Origin: Pseudocercospora fijiensis CIRAD86
Taxonomy: Eukaryota; Ascomycota; Dothideomycetes; Mycosphaerellales; Mycosphaerellaceae
NCBI RefSeq assembly: GCF_000340215.1
Contig: NW_006921548.1
Location: forward strand, 545,400 to 609,399
Direction of reading: 5' to 3'
DNA: 64,000 nucleotides
In this document: positions 1 to 10,015 of the stretch, one piece after another
Layout: the number at the start of each line of letters is the position of its first letter
How positions within the stretch are numbered: the stretch's first letter is position 1
Translations under genes and position numbers: made by a program
Notes under the pieces: model-generated
Database searches by the model: none
Seen by the model: the letters and a program-made list of their open reading frames with translations, nothing else
Told to the model about the DNA's origin: nothing

Positions 1-94
1 CCTAATTGTAGCATATCTAATAGCAAGTCGGCTACGCTAGTGCGTTACTATTACTTACTATACTCGCTTATGCGGATATTACTACTAGTAAGTA

Positions 95-1990
95 AGGTAC
101 GGTCCTATAAAGCGGTCCTTCTACTACTACTAAAGGTACGCTCGGACTCTACGGACATAGCGAATACGGATAATAAGTCGATAGCTAGTTATAAGAGCGT
201 TAGATAGGCGGTCCGCTATATAGGAAGGCACTACCATTTAAGTAGACTTATATAGATTAGCTACTTCCGCTTGTCGGTACTAACCTATAGTAGCTAAATA
301 GGCGTAGCGGCAATAAAGGACTCGAAGGGGTTAATATTAGTCGTAAGGACGTTGTTCTCGAGTTATTATTGCTACGCTATTATATCCGTTAAGTCTATAG
401 CTTCTATAGCGGTAGTAGAAGCAGCCTCTATAGAAGAAGCCGGTCTATAACGCGCCTCGTATTTAGTCTATAATGCTCTCGCTCTTACTAGGCTATTAAT
501 AAGCTATTAATCCTTCTTCTTACTACTAGACTACCGCTTACGAAGCTATACCTTACGGCGAGTTAGATGTAGTAGTATTATAGTAACGTAGATGCTACTC
601 TCGTTAATTAGACGATAGTATTTGTTAAACAGGTGCTAAGAGACATAGATAGCCTTTATTATAGGCTCTCGTTTAGTATACTACTTCTTAGTACGCTCGA
701 AGTGAGTAAGTAGCTATTCTATAGTCTCTTAGAAGCGGTCGAAGGTAACGTCGTAGCCTTATAGCCGCTAAGTAGCTTCCTTAAATAGTATAAGGAATAA
801 CCGTATCTCTTTAAGGACAATCTAGTCGCTCTCGAAGAGCTAGTATTTACTTAACTATAGCATACTAATAAACAAGGCGTTAAGAATAGGTCTTATCTAA
901 ATAGCCCCCTTAATTATTAGTAACTAGCTATTCTAGCGAGTCTTACTAGGCGGCTTCGGACAGGTAGAACTCCGTGTTTACTCGTATAGCTCCTTAAAGG
1001 CGTTATAGAAGTCGTTCTCTCGCTATAGGACCTTAGTTAGTCGGTAGAGACGCTATAGTAGTGTTTGCTTAGTAAAGCACTCCGTATCGAGATCTAACTA
1101 CTTAGATATAGAGACCTTATCACTATTACTCTCTAGTTGCTTATTAAATAGCACTTGCCGTGCTTAAAGAGCCCTTTAGTCCGCTAACTCGGCCGCTTTA
1201 GTTAACTAAGTAAACATAAAGGCCTATATTATAAGGTTAATAATATAGCCGAAGCAACGTAAGCGGCGGCTCTACCTTATCTAGTATATAAAGCCCTTCT
1301 AGTATATATAGCGCTTAATCGTGTCGTAGAGGGTGTTATTGTTAGAGGCGTTGTTAGTAGTTATCTAGCTAACCTTATAAGTAATTAAGAAGGTCTCGAA
1401 GGACGAGATTAATAGCTAAGCTATAAACTCGCTAGTATAAGAGCCTCGTTCTGGAGGCGGCAAATCGATAAGGACTTAAGTTAGTTTGCTATACTTATTA
1501 ATATACTAATAATTAATAGCTTAGAAGTGCTTATAGCTATACTAAGCCTTCTAAGTATTAGTGCTAAGGTGTAGACAACTAAGGGCGTTAAGAAGCGCTA
1601 TTTTAACCCTCTCTCGCTAGTTCTCGAAGTTGTGCTATACTCGTACTATTATTAAGGTATAAGACTTTAAAAGAGCCTTATCTACGTATAGATTGATTGC
1701 TAATATTATCTCTTTAAAGGCCTTAGAAACAAGGCTAGAATAAGCGACACTATATACTATAGTATAGCGAGCTATTACCTACCTAAATTTATCGATATTA
1801 GCTTCCGCTATATTCCTTAGAATTATAGCCGTACGCCTTACCTCGTTGCCCTCCCTTACTACCTACATTTTGTCGATATTAATGCGGCCTTATAATAGTG
1901 TTATATCTCTTTCCGGGTATACGATAATACTATATATCTTAAGAAGGTAGTCTACGGCGTTACTAAACACTAATTTCTATACCTTTAGGC
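95..1990 (-). pseudogene. hAT-family transposase, RIP-degraded
   Basis: On the minus strand a long frame, interrupted almost only by TAG/TAA, reads like a fungal hAT transposase. The segment at about 1326-1368 gives TTNNASNNNTLYDTIK, resembling the DNASNND block of the hAT catalytic core. Upstream, near 1750-1870, a stretch beginning IDKFR resembles the hAT region before the first catalytic block. The region around 480-700 has the tryptophan- and lysine-rich pattern of the C-terminal dimerisation domain. Stops fall at places where hAT proteins tend to have Trp or Gln, as RIP would produce. hAT transposases are DNA cut-and-paste enzymes; this copy cannot be functional. Element ends, terminal repeats and the expected N-terminal BED zinc finger were not located. 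Family call moderately sure, borders approximate. Confidence 0.6.
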
Positions 1991-3400
1991 TATCTACCGG
2001 ATAGTGCTTATAGTAGAAGTATTTATGTCTATAGCTATTCCGAGTAGGCTCTCTATCCTACGGATCTCGAGCGTATAACTATAATAGTAGATCCGTCTTA
2101 TTCTTCGTATAGTAAAGCTTCTTCTACTAAGCGAGCGTCGGTAGTATAGGCTTCGGTACTAGTGTTAGTATTAGAAGAAAGGCTAAGGAAGAAGATATCG
2201 ATTGCTAGGTTTAGGGCTCGTCTAGTATCGGATTTGGGACTAGTTCGTCTATACTATCTATACGCCTACGTTTCCGTAGCTTCTAGCTTTCCCGTTCGGG
2301 ATCTTAGGTATTTAGGAAATTTTCGAGCGCTCGTTAGGTCGGTTAGCGATTTTCTCGGGTCTTTATTATAAGGAAGAAGGTAGTTAGGTTCTAATTAGAA
2401 TAGATAGATTTAGAAATTTAACTTTAGAGGCTAAGTGCGGCCCGCTTCGGTTAGGCTAGCCGAAGCTAAGAATGTAGGTTAGCGAGTCTAATTAACGCCT
2501 AGTATAGACCCTATAACGTAAACTCGAGCTCTCGGAGGTAGGCACGGAAAGCTAAATACTAATCTTCGACTAATTATTATATACTTAATTAATAATAACA
2601 ACCTTACTACCGCCCTTAGTACCCTCGCTATCGATTAGACGGTATAGTACCTTATCGATAAGAGCCTTAAAATATACCTACCGTAGCGGGCACTACGATT
2701 TTAGCCCGAGAAAGCACTCTTCCGAGTATATATATCTCCTTCCGAATTTAAGGTAACGACGAGTACCTAGTACTATCCGCCTACCCTTCCGTTTTATACC
2801 TTTATACACCTTTTAAAGGCTATTAGCGACACGCTCTTAGTAGTTAGTAGCCCTTTTAACGATCTCCGCCGCGTAGATAAGGCTCTTCGTTATCTTCCTC
2901 GTAATCCTTCGAAAGGGCAACTATAAGCCCTCCCTTTCCGCCTCCCTAATATACTACTCGAAGTCCGCCTATTCTACATACTCGATAAACGAAATATCGT
3001 CCGAATTAGCCTAATAATTATTTACCTAATTAGTATTAATAAGAGGTAGATAGACCGAGCGGATATTCTTTAGCTATTTTTATTCTTATTAAAGCCTTTA
3101 GTCCTATAGAGCGAGGAAGGCTTATATCTCGGATAGAAAGCAGTAGAATAAACAAGGTAGTAATAACACTATAACCTCGTCTTTAGAGGCCGCTAGCGAC
3201 TTAGCAACCTAGTAGAATTAGCGACCTTCGTATGCCTAGGTTCTATCTACCTACCTCGAAGCGGTCTATCCTCCGAGCCTATAGAAAGAGCTTAGTTTTT
3301 AGTAAGAAACAAGTAATAAACAACCCAATTTCGTATAATTAAAGAGATCTACGTACGCCGTAGTACAACCGTTAAACCCGTTAAATTGCCGACTAAATAC
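1991..3400. other. RIP-degraded repeat DNA, unassigned
   Basis: This stretch has the same CpA/TpG-poor, TpA- and CpG-rich composition as its neighbours, so it belongs to a repeat that was subject to RIP. No domain was recognised in any frame. A short open frame at 2162-2371 starts with GTG and is not convincing. It may contain the 5' part of the neighbouring hAT element. Confidence 0.5.
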
Positions 3401-3401
3401 A

Positions 3402-3468
3402 CTAAATATTCGAATATTTAGTGACCTCGTATTTATATTTATATTTAATATTAAATATAAATATAAAT
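3402..3468. repeat. Two adjacent perfect palindromes
   Basis: Positions 3402-3421 form a perfect 20 bp palindrome (CTAAATATTCGAATATTTAG). Positions 3431-3468 form a perfect 38 bp palindrome built from ATTTATATTTA-like repeats with its centre at AATATT. They are 9 bp apart and lie about 400 bp upstream of the histone-like pseudogene. AT-rich palindromes can extrude cruciforms; no function can be assigned. Confidence 0.85.
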
Positions 3469-3794
3469 TGAATCCGATTTAATATTTAATATCTATAACG
3501 ATCGTATACTAATAGTTTAGTTCTTTACGGTATACCTTCGTTACCCGAACGTGTAAACGAGTTCCTTTAAGGCTTAGAGAAGGCTAAAGGGATAGTAGGG
3601 TCGGGATAGGCGGAGGGTATAGAGAGGTCGGGCTAAAGAGACTATAGCGAAAACGAGATATCGGAAGGGGAGGACTATTCGTAGTATCGAATAAGGAAGG
3701 GGTTCCTTATAAGACGGTACCGAAAAATAAGAAGGCTATATCTTCGTAGTAGAAGGCTTAGGCGGTAAACAAAAGTAGGCGGACGAAGAAGGTC

Positions 3795-4165
3795 GTAAGG
3801 AAAAGCCTTTCCTCTATTTAAAAGACGGGTAAAAGGTAAACCTCGACGCCTAGAAAGAAGCGGCGCTTTAAACTAGGTACTATTACTCTTCGCGAGATCC
3901 GGAAATTCTAAGAGAAGAGAGGGACTAAGCTTTTAATCCCTAAAACTCCCTTCTAGCGACTCGTTCGCGAGATTACGTTCGATTTTAAGATTAGTATACG
4001 ATTTACTACTAATATAATTAGTACTCTTTAAGAAGCCGCCGAAGCCTTTCTTATAACCGAGTTAGAGCTATCTTACCTTCTCGCTATCTACTCGAAGCGA
4101 GTTACTCTCTGGCAAAAAGACACATAGCTCTCAGCTAAAGTTAGGCGTCGGTTTACGGTAGAGTA
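3795..4165 (+). pseudogene. Histone H3 / CENP-A-like gene, RIP-mutated
   Basis: From about 3840 one frame (codon starts at multiples of three) reads through the complete H3 histone fold. A basic tail ending TPRKKRRF leads into LREIRKF (alpha-N helix), then TKLLIPKTPF and RLVREI (alpha 1), then EAAEAFLI (alpha 2) and SKRVTL with QKDT (alpha 3 start). The four stops in the fold region (after RKF, after KTPF, in STL-EAAEAF, after KDT) sit exactly where H3 proteins carry conserved glutamine, so CAA/CAG became TAA/TAG. The usual AIHAKR histidine reads tyrosine (CAC to TAC). Two extra residues between RKF and TKLL, YLL in place of NLC, and RVTL rather than RVTI lean towards centromeric CENP-A over canonical H3. 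The frame has no shift over about 95 codons. The N-terminal tail upstream, possibly split by an intron, could not be fixed. RIP acts on duplicated DNA, so the copy was once part of a repeat or segmental duplication. Histone-fold identity fairly sure; variant class uncertain. Confidence 0.75.
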
Positions 4166-5544
4166 ATTAGCGTTTATACTTAGTATATAGGTTAATCGCT
4201 TACCCGGCGAACAGCTCCTCTCGGGGCGTAAGCCCTTCGATTTCTTTATATTCTCTTATCTTCGTACCCTTCTACCGGCTATATATACCGGCTATACTTT
4301 TAGGTTTACCGTAACTACCTTTTTTAGTCGTACCTACCTCTTATAGTATTAGAAGGAGGGTAGCGGTTCTAATTCCGACTTACTACGAGTCGTAAGACGA
4401 GTCTTATAGTAAGCGTCTATAACTAGAATCGTCTTAATCCTATAGTTAGATCGGATAGTCTATAGTATTATACTACTATTCCGGAGCGTAGTAATATATT
4501 AAACGAGTATAGATATAGCTATCCGGCTATAAATTCCTATATAGACCTAGATAATATAACGCGAGTAGATAGTAATAGCTACGTAGATCTATATTACCTA
4601 ATCCTCGAATTTATAGTAAGTATCTATTAATAATACGTAACTAGGGCCTAGGGTTACAATAGTACTATAGTACTCTCGCGTACGCTTACGGCGGACTCGT
4701 AGCCCTTTAGGATTTAGTAAGTAAGCTATACGATATAGCTAATCTCTATAGGATAGGATTAGCTAGTAGTAGCGAGTCGGATATAAGGCTATAATACCTA
4801 CTAATAATATTATATCTAGACCTAATATAGGTATAGAGGTACCTTCGGCTAAACGACTCTACTAGAGACTTATCGAGCTCCTTTCGTAATACCTCCGCTA
4901 TCCTCTTTTCCGCTCTTACTTATAAAACTATATCTATTAACTTCTTTAATTTAAGCTCTTAGCGTATCTATTAATACCTCCGCTAGCTAATATTAAATCT
5001 ATCTACCTTTAGCATTTTTACCGCCTCTTTATTAGTTGCCCGTATTGCTATAGAACGTAGAAGGTATAGGTAGCTAGAACTTTTAGTTTCTTAATATCGT
5101 TAACTCGCTAGTTAGCATACCGGCTATACTATATATTCTACTCCTAGAGCCTTTACAAAAGCGTACGTATAGATATCTAATAGCCGGTCCCCTATAGAAG
5201 GTACTATAGGATTACTTCCTTTATAGTATTCCTCTCGACTTAAGAGATTAAACAAGCTCTCTATAGCTCTAAATTAATACGTAGGGCTACTATATAAGTT
5301 AGTGGCGAAAATAGTATAAGTTATAGAAGGTTAAATATAGGATTAGGTAGCAGAAGCGGTAAGAAGCTAACTAAGAAAGCCTACCTTAGTTTAGCTTCTT
5401 AGTATATAGACGGAGCTCTATATATACTAGAGTATTAATATAGACCCCGTACCGTAATCTTTGCCTATCTAAGTTCTCTTTAATATATCTTTTTATCTAG
5501 AGGAGCTATAGCTTAGGAAGATAGGACAAAGTTACCCTATTCCT
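4166..5544. other. RIP-degraded DNA downstream of the H3-like copy
   Basis: No recognisable protein domain was seen in six frames. The composition is RIP-like throughout. The segment 5455-5545 resembles the 5780-5840 part of the neighbouring foldback element in direct orientation (both contain GAGCTATAGCTTA preceded by an ATATATCTTTTT-like block), so part of a second copy of that repeat may be present. Which element carried the H3-like gene cannot be decided from this stretch. Confidence 0.4.
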
Positions 5545-6650
5545 AGTCTACCTTTAGAAACTAATAAAGTTTTTAGTCGCTACCTACTAAATTTATAAGC
5601 TATATAGGACGTTTCGTAATTTTAGCGTTTTTCTAAGCTATAGTATACTAATTTTAGTTATCTAAAGACTAAATCTTATAGTCCTACCTAGTCAAAATCT
5701 AGTTCTTAATTTTTATTATAGTATAGCTACTATTAGTAATATAATCTAGAAAAGAGTATTTTTCTCTTACTAGATTCTTCCTAGTATATCTTTTTGTTTA
5801 GGAGAGCTATAGCTTAGTAATATAGTATAAAGATGTTTTTTTTTCTTATCTAATTATAGAAAATAACTAAAATTACTATAGATATCTACTAAGGTTAGCC
5901 TAAAATTCTAGAGCTAGGTTTTTAAGACTCTAGTATTTACTAAGCCTTAGTAGACTATTTCTAGTAATCTAAAATATAGATATAGAATTTTAAGCTAGTA
6001 GGAGTCTATATAAGAGCTTTTCCTTTAATCTAGTTATAAATAGTTCTATAACGTAGAAAAGAATATTCTTAAGATTAATAGGATTTAGCTTCCTAAGCCT
6101 AAAAGTCTTTAGAATATTCGGTTTTAGATTTTAAGACTAATAGTAAGCTTATTATAATAAGAATCTAAATCTAAGTTTATACTAGATAAAACTCCTAGGT
6201 CTAGGTTTTAAATTGCTAAAAATAGTATAATAAGGCCCTAGGATAGGAAAATTACTAATATCTCTATTTAGGTAGTTTAGGCTAATATTAGTAGATACCT
6301 ATAATAGTTTAATTATTTTATAAAATTTATAAAATATTAAGTGTCTTTATACTATATTACTAAAATATAGCTCTTCTAAATAAAAAGATATACTAGGAAG
6401 AATATAGTAAGAAAAGAATACTCCTTTCTAGATTATGTTACTAATAGTAGCTATCCTCTAGTAAAAGTCTAGAAATAGATTTTTACTTAATAGGACTATA
6501 AGATTTAGTCTTTAGATTACTAAAAATAGTATACTAGGGCTTTAGAAAACGCTAAAACTGCTAGACGTCTAACTTAGAGTCTTAGGCCATATAGCTTATA
6601 AATTTAGTAGATAGCGACTAGAAATTTTATTAGTTTTTAAGAAAAGGCTA
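5545..6650. mobile_element. Foldback/MITE-like element with about 300 bp inverted arms
   Basis: Positions about 5545-5845 and about 6335-6650 are inverted copies of each other. For example, the left arm at 5655-5690 (AAAGACTAAATCTTATAGTC) matches the reverse complement of the right arm at about 6495-6520, and the outer blocks around TAATAAA-TTT-TAGTCGCTA match likewise. The arms are interrupted by small indels. The central 490 bp has no coding frame. Long inverted arms with a non-coding core fit a non-autonomous foldback or MITE element. The sequence is AT-rich and RIP-affected. Its right end coincides with the sharp change to unmutated DNA near 6655. No target-site duplication was resolved. 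Confidence 0.7.
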
Positions 6651-7150
6651 AATTATAGTAACTTTGTCTTATATTACTAAGCAAAAGAACTTAAACGGGC
6701 AAAGATTACGTTACTATCGCTATGGCAAGAAGTGCTGCATTGACGCTCTGGTATGTATAGGCCTCCGTACCGTTTCCGGGGTAAGTTTGGATACATCTGC
6801 ATGCATGTGTCTTCTCTCCGTTCACTCCCACCTCCTACCAAGATCCCGATGCGTCCGAATGCCTCCCTCGCATCGACTCACAAGGCATCACATTTGCCTC
6901 AACGACGATATCCCAGTTCGACAACGATTTTACCAGTCATACGCTCCGCTGTAGAGTGCAGACACTGAGATGCTCAACAACAATGCGCCTGCAACTCCAC
7001 TGCCAACACCCATGCCCTCGTGCAACAACATCTGCACGCTGCCGCATGACTCACCTGCTCACCGCCCACGCCCGCTGTGACTACGAGAGGCGATGATGTT
7101 GCCTATTGCCAGCCACCTCTCGAGCCTTGGCTTGCCCAGCGCTCCATAGT
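6651..7150. other. Border of gene island and upstream region of the chromodomain gene
   Basis: CpA and TpG become normal from about 6660, marking the end of the RIP-mutated compartment. The segment is CA-rich on the plus strand and contains no convincing coding frame. It is the probable promoter and 5' untranslated region of the gene starting at 7151. No clear TATA box was identified. Confidence 0.5.
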
Positions 7151-8644
7151 ATGTCGGCAGGACGCGGGAAAGACAGTGACCATATGGTGAGGTTCGAGGA
7201 TGGACATGTTGAGCATGTGTCCTCAGCGACTGAGTCGGAAGCGGAGCCGAGCATTGTCCCAGCCTGGTTGAGGAGGAGAACTTCTAGGGCTCCGCGGGTG
7301 ACAGAGAGAGCTGGGCATGCGAGAGGAAGTGGCTCAGACGAGGAGGGAGAATCTGAAACAGAGAGTGCATCTGAGATTGAAAGTGCGTATGACTCCCAAG
7401 ATTCATATGACTCTAGGAGACAGAACGGAGGTGACTCTGAAGAAGAGACTGCTGACTCTGACTCTGGAGAGGAGAGTGGATACAGCTCTGAGGACGAGAG
7501 TGGATACAGCTCTGAGGACGAGAGTGGATACAGCTCTAGGGATAAGAGCGGAGGTGACTCTGAAGATCGCGAATGCGAGGTCTCTGCGATCCTGGTCTTA
7601 CGCCCCAACAGCAAAGAAGCTAGGAATGAATACTTAATCAAGCGGAAAGGTTATGGAGACAAGCTTCCTACCTGGGTGCCTGACGCGGCAAAGAGCCACG
7701 CTCACACCACACATTCCAAAACTGTCGCAAAGGACGCAGAGAAAGACGAGCAGCATTCTTCCGAGAGCCTGGAGTCTGTAGGCAGCGATGCGGCACATAC
7801 ATCAGATGAGGATAGTGACAGAGCTCATAGAAGTGACGGAATCGGATCGGACCAGGAGGATCGCAAGTCCTTGGAAAACACACCAGCAAGCAGGAATGAA
7901 CAAAGCTCGTCAACTGGAACAAAAGTGAAGAGCACTGCATCTGTGAACAAAGACACTAAGCTCCATCACTCAAAGAAAGTCACATTCTTGGAAAGCGATT
8001 CGCCATCATTATCTCAGCAGCGGGATCCACTAAGAAACCAGCGCATTCCTCCAGAACCGCCAGAGACCAGAAAGAGGAAAGAGCGTCGGCTTCGATATGT
8101 CAAATCGCAGGCCCCGACCAAAACCTATACCGTTCGCTTCAAGGCCTCGTCAGATTCTGACCAGTCCCTCTTCAGTGGGGCTTTCGTCCGAGTCCCATCA
8201 TCAGGGGTCGGTCTGCTCTGCGGTGCTGATGCCGTCTACAATCTTCTCAAGTCCCAGCTTCGGGACATTACCAAAGCAAGTGTCGTCTCTGCCATTCGAG
8301 GGCTTGTTGCGGACTATCGAGAATTCCAGATTTCCTCCAAGGAGAAAGGAGACAGCGACCTACAATCACCGGCGAATCGGAACTTCTATTACGACCAGTT
8401 GGCAGCAGGACTGGCTCACTTCGGCAATTACGTGCTGGGAGTTGTGGTTATTAGGCACAGGAGGGACGGAGCACACGAGGTATTTCTCGAAGATCAACGT
8501 ACGGAGAAGAAGGGTAAAGGTGAGGTCAAATGGGTCATCTGGGAGAGGCAGCACTGGGAGGCTTTGGTTCCAGCGGCGAATGCAACGAAGGAGAGGAGGA
8601 GTCGGGGGGAAGTTGCCTTTCGGTTGTCGGAGGCCGACTCGTGA
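7151..8644 (+). CDS. Chromodomain protein with possible cysteine-hydrolase C-terminus
   Basis: Single-exon frame of 497 codons from the first ATG at 7151. The frame is open from 7106, but only with TTG there, and a stop lies at 7094. Residues 1-140 are acidic and serine-rich, with three near-identical eight-residue repeats (ESGYSSED type) at 108-131. Residues about 141-180 resemble a chromodomain: CEVSAILVLR, then EYLIKRKGYG and TWVP, matching the EKIL, YLVKWKGY and TWEP signature. Arg replaces Trp in the usual KWKGY aromatic-cage position. A charged linker follows. The C-terminal domain (about 326-480) has GLLCGADAV with Cys357 at a helix start and HWEAL with His468. That Cys/His layout recalls papain-fold or OTU-like cysteine hydrolases, but no family is certain. 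Chromodomains usually bind methylated histone tails, so a nuclear role is likely by inference. Normal codon use shows it escaped RIP. Gene reality fairly sure, C-terminal function speculative. Confidence 0.75.
   Translation: MSAGRGKDSDHMVRFEDGHVEHVSSATESEAEPSIVPAWLRRRTSRAPRVTERAGHARGSGSDEEGESETESASEIESAYDSQDSYDSRRQNGGDSEEETADSDSGEESGYSSEDESGYSSEDESGYSSRDKSGGDSEDRECEVSAILVLRPNSKEARNEYLIKRKGYGDKLPTWVPDAAKSHAHTTHSKTVAKDAEKDEQHSSESLESVGSDAAHTSDEDSDRAHRSDGIGSDQEDRKSLENTPASRNEQSSSTGTKVKSTASVNKDTKLHHSKKVTFLESDSPSLSQQRDPLRNQRIPPEPPETRKRKERRLRYVKSQAPTKTYTVRFKASSDSDQSLFSGAFVRVPSSGVGLLCGADAVYNLLKSQLRDITKASVVSAIRGLVADYREFQISSKEKGDSDLQSPANRNFYYDQLAAGLAHFGNYVLGVVVIRHRRDGAHEVFLEDQRTEKKGKGEVKWVIWERQHWEALVPAANATKERRSRGEVAFRLSEADS
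7472..7543 (+). repeat. Three 24 bp in-frame repeats
   Basis: Three tandem copies of a 24 bp unit beginning GAGAGTGGATACAGCTCT lie at 7472-7495, 7496-7519 and 7520-7543. They are in frame within the chromodomain gene and encode ESGYSSED-like octapeptides. The third copy is slightly diverged (SSRD). Unit-number variation between strains would be expected for such a repeat. Confidence 0.9.
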
Positions 8645-9699
8645 AGTCTGCAGTTTTAGTAGCAGCCAAGCGTAGATGTACGCTCAGAGCAATCAGTATA
8701 ATACCCCCTTAACGAAGTCCGTGGTTAAGTCCGCTAAACCGCTGTATAAGATCTGGGAGATCTGGTTGGTCGACTCCGCTTTGCATAAGTTGGCACAGAC
8801 GTGTTTTGTATGAGAACTCTACCAGAATCCCAGTTTTGCCGACGAACGCTCCGAGCGGACGAGTTATTACAGGGGACGGTAGCTGGAGGCCGAGACCTGA
8901 AGCTGAAGCTGAAGCTGAATGTCAGCGTGGTGACGTCACGTCCAGCAAGACTGGACTAGACCTGTGACATCAAGTCTATCAGGAATGGACCCCTGTCCAG
9001 CAGAAACAGACTCAAAATCAGTCCATTCTTGCTGGACACGGGTCCACATTTGCTGGAAAGTGGCTGATCAGCGGGCAGTGGCAACATTGCTGCATTTCTT
9101 GTTCCAGTCATCTCTGGTTTGACAACATCATCGCCCAAGATCCAAGTTCAGAAATGAGGTGGGTTCTACAGCAGTTTTTCAATTGTCCGCCCGGCGACGT
9201 CGGCGTTGCCGAGCGAAGATAGAGCCCACGAGGGCAAATTGCGCCCGTGCCATGTGCGTCGGGTTGGGCGGCCTTGACAATGCAGGTATCGATCTGACTA
9301 CTAGTATCTGACTCTACCACGCCTCGAGCCTCTTGTATTCCTACCTCCAAACGACTGATCTGTGACCCAATACGATTGAGAAGGCTACGGTTTTGGAGGC
9401 ACCCACACGCCACAGCCAAAGAATGGCACGGCAAGCGTCCGCAGCAGACTTGTGAGAATGGCATTGTCTTTCAGCATCTGGGGCACTGTCAAGAAGTCAG
9501 TGAGGTCATGTGCAACACACGTATACGACTCGTGTGCACGTGAAAAACCTCTGTGGGTGGGCACTTCGCATGCCGGCGCGCCGGAATCAGAATGAACCAA
9601 TCAATCAACCTGACAATGGCTATACGACGATACGGCTTCGGAGGCGCTCGGTCATTCACGGCGAAATTGTTCAAATGAAAAGTATAGTTGGAGCTCGCG
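8645..9699. other. Intergenic region with CRE-like site and possible gene remnant
   Basis: A perfect palindrome GTGACGTCAC at 8930-8939 contains the TGACGTCA core bound by CREB/ATF-type bZIP factors. Around it, TCCAGCA occurs four times in both orientations (8941, 8995, 9027 and 9049 regions), and TGAAGC is tandemly repeated at 8897-8918. On the minus strand, frames between 9108 and 9600 read protein-like (for example SLLNRIGSQISRLEVGIQEA) but lack a common frame, so they may be a decayed gene. Nothing was identified. Confidence 0.35.
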
Positions 9700-9980
9700 A
9701 TTGGGCAGATCCGTCGAATTGGGGCCTTTGGAGATGGCGTAACCGGTCGTCTGGGCGCCAATGGGAGAGCTGCTTTCATATCTGCGAACACCTGCGAACA
9801 TCCGTTTGTTGGGAAGGTACAGATACGCCTCGCGATTCTAGATTACAATAGGCAGATCCGTCGAATTGGGGCTTCAGAGGAAGCGTAACCAGTCGTCTTC
9901 GTGCCAATGGAATGGCTGCTTTTATACCTGCGAACACCTGCGAACATGCATTCCTCGGGAAAGTGGATACCACGATCCTC
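9700..9980 (+). repeat. Diverged tandem duplication, about 140 bp unit
   Basis: Unit one (9700-9838) and unit two (9841-9980) share GGCAGATCCGTCGAATTGGG, a GCGTAACC-GTCGTCT block, and GCGAACACCTGCGAACAT with the flanking sequence. The copies differ by scattered substitutions and small indels, including changes not of RIP type, so the duplication is not recent or was not a RIP target (below the size RIP usually detects). Confidence 0.85.
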
Positions 9981-10015
9981 AAATATCAACGTTGCTTTAC
10001 AAGGGAGCGACGCGA

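Noticed and set aside
7106..7150. Upstream start for the chromodomain gene
   Set aside because: The frame is open from 7106 but the codon there is TTG. The first ATG is at 7151, so the shorter protein is preferred.
7081..7641. Long minus-strand frame opposite the chromodomain gene
   Set aside because: Its Ser/Leu/Tyr repeats (SSELYPLS) are the antisense of the 24 bp repeats in the plus-strand gene.
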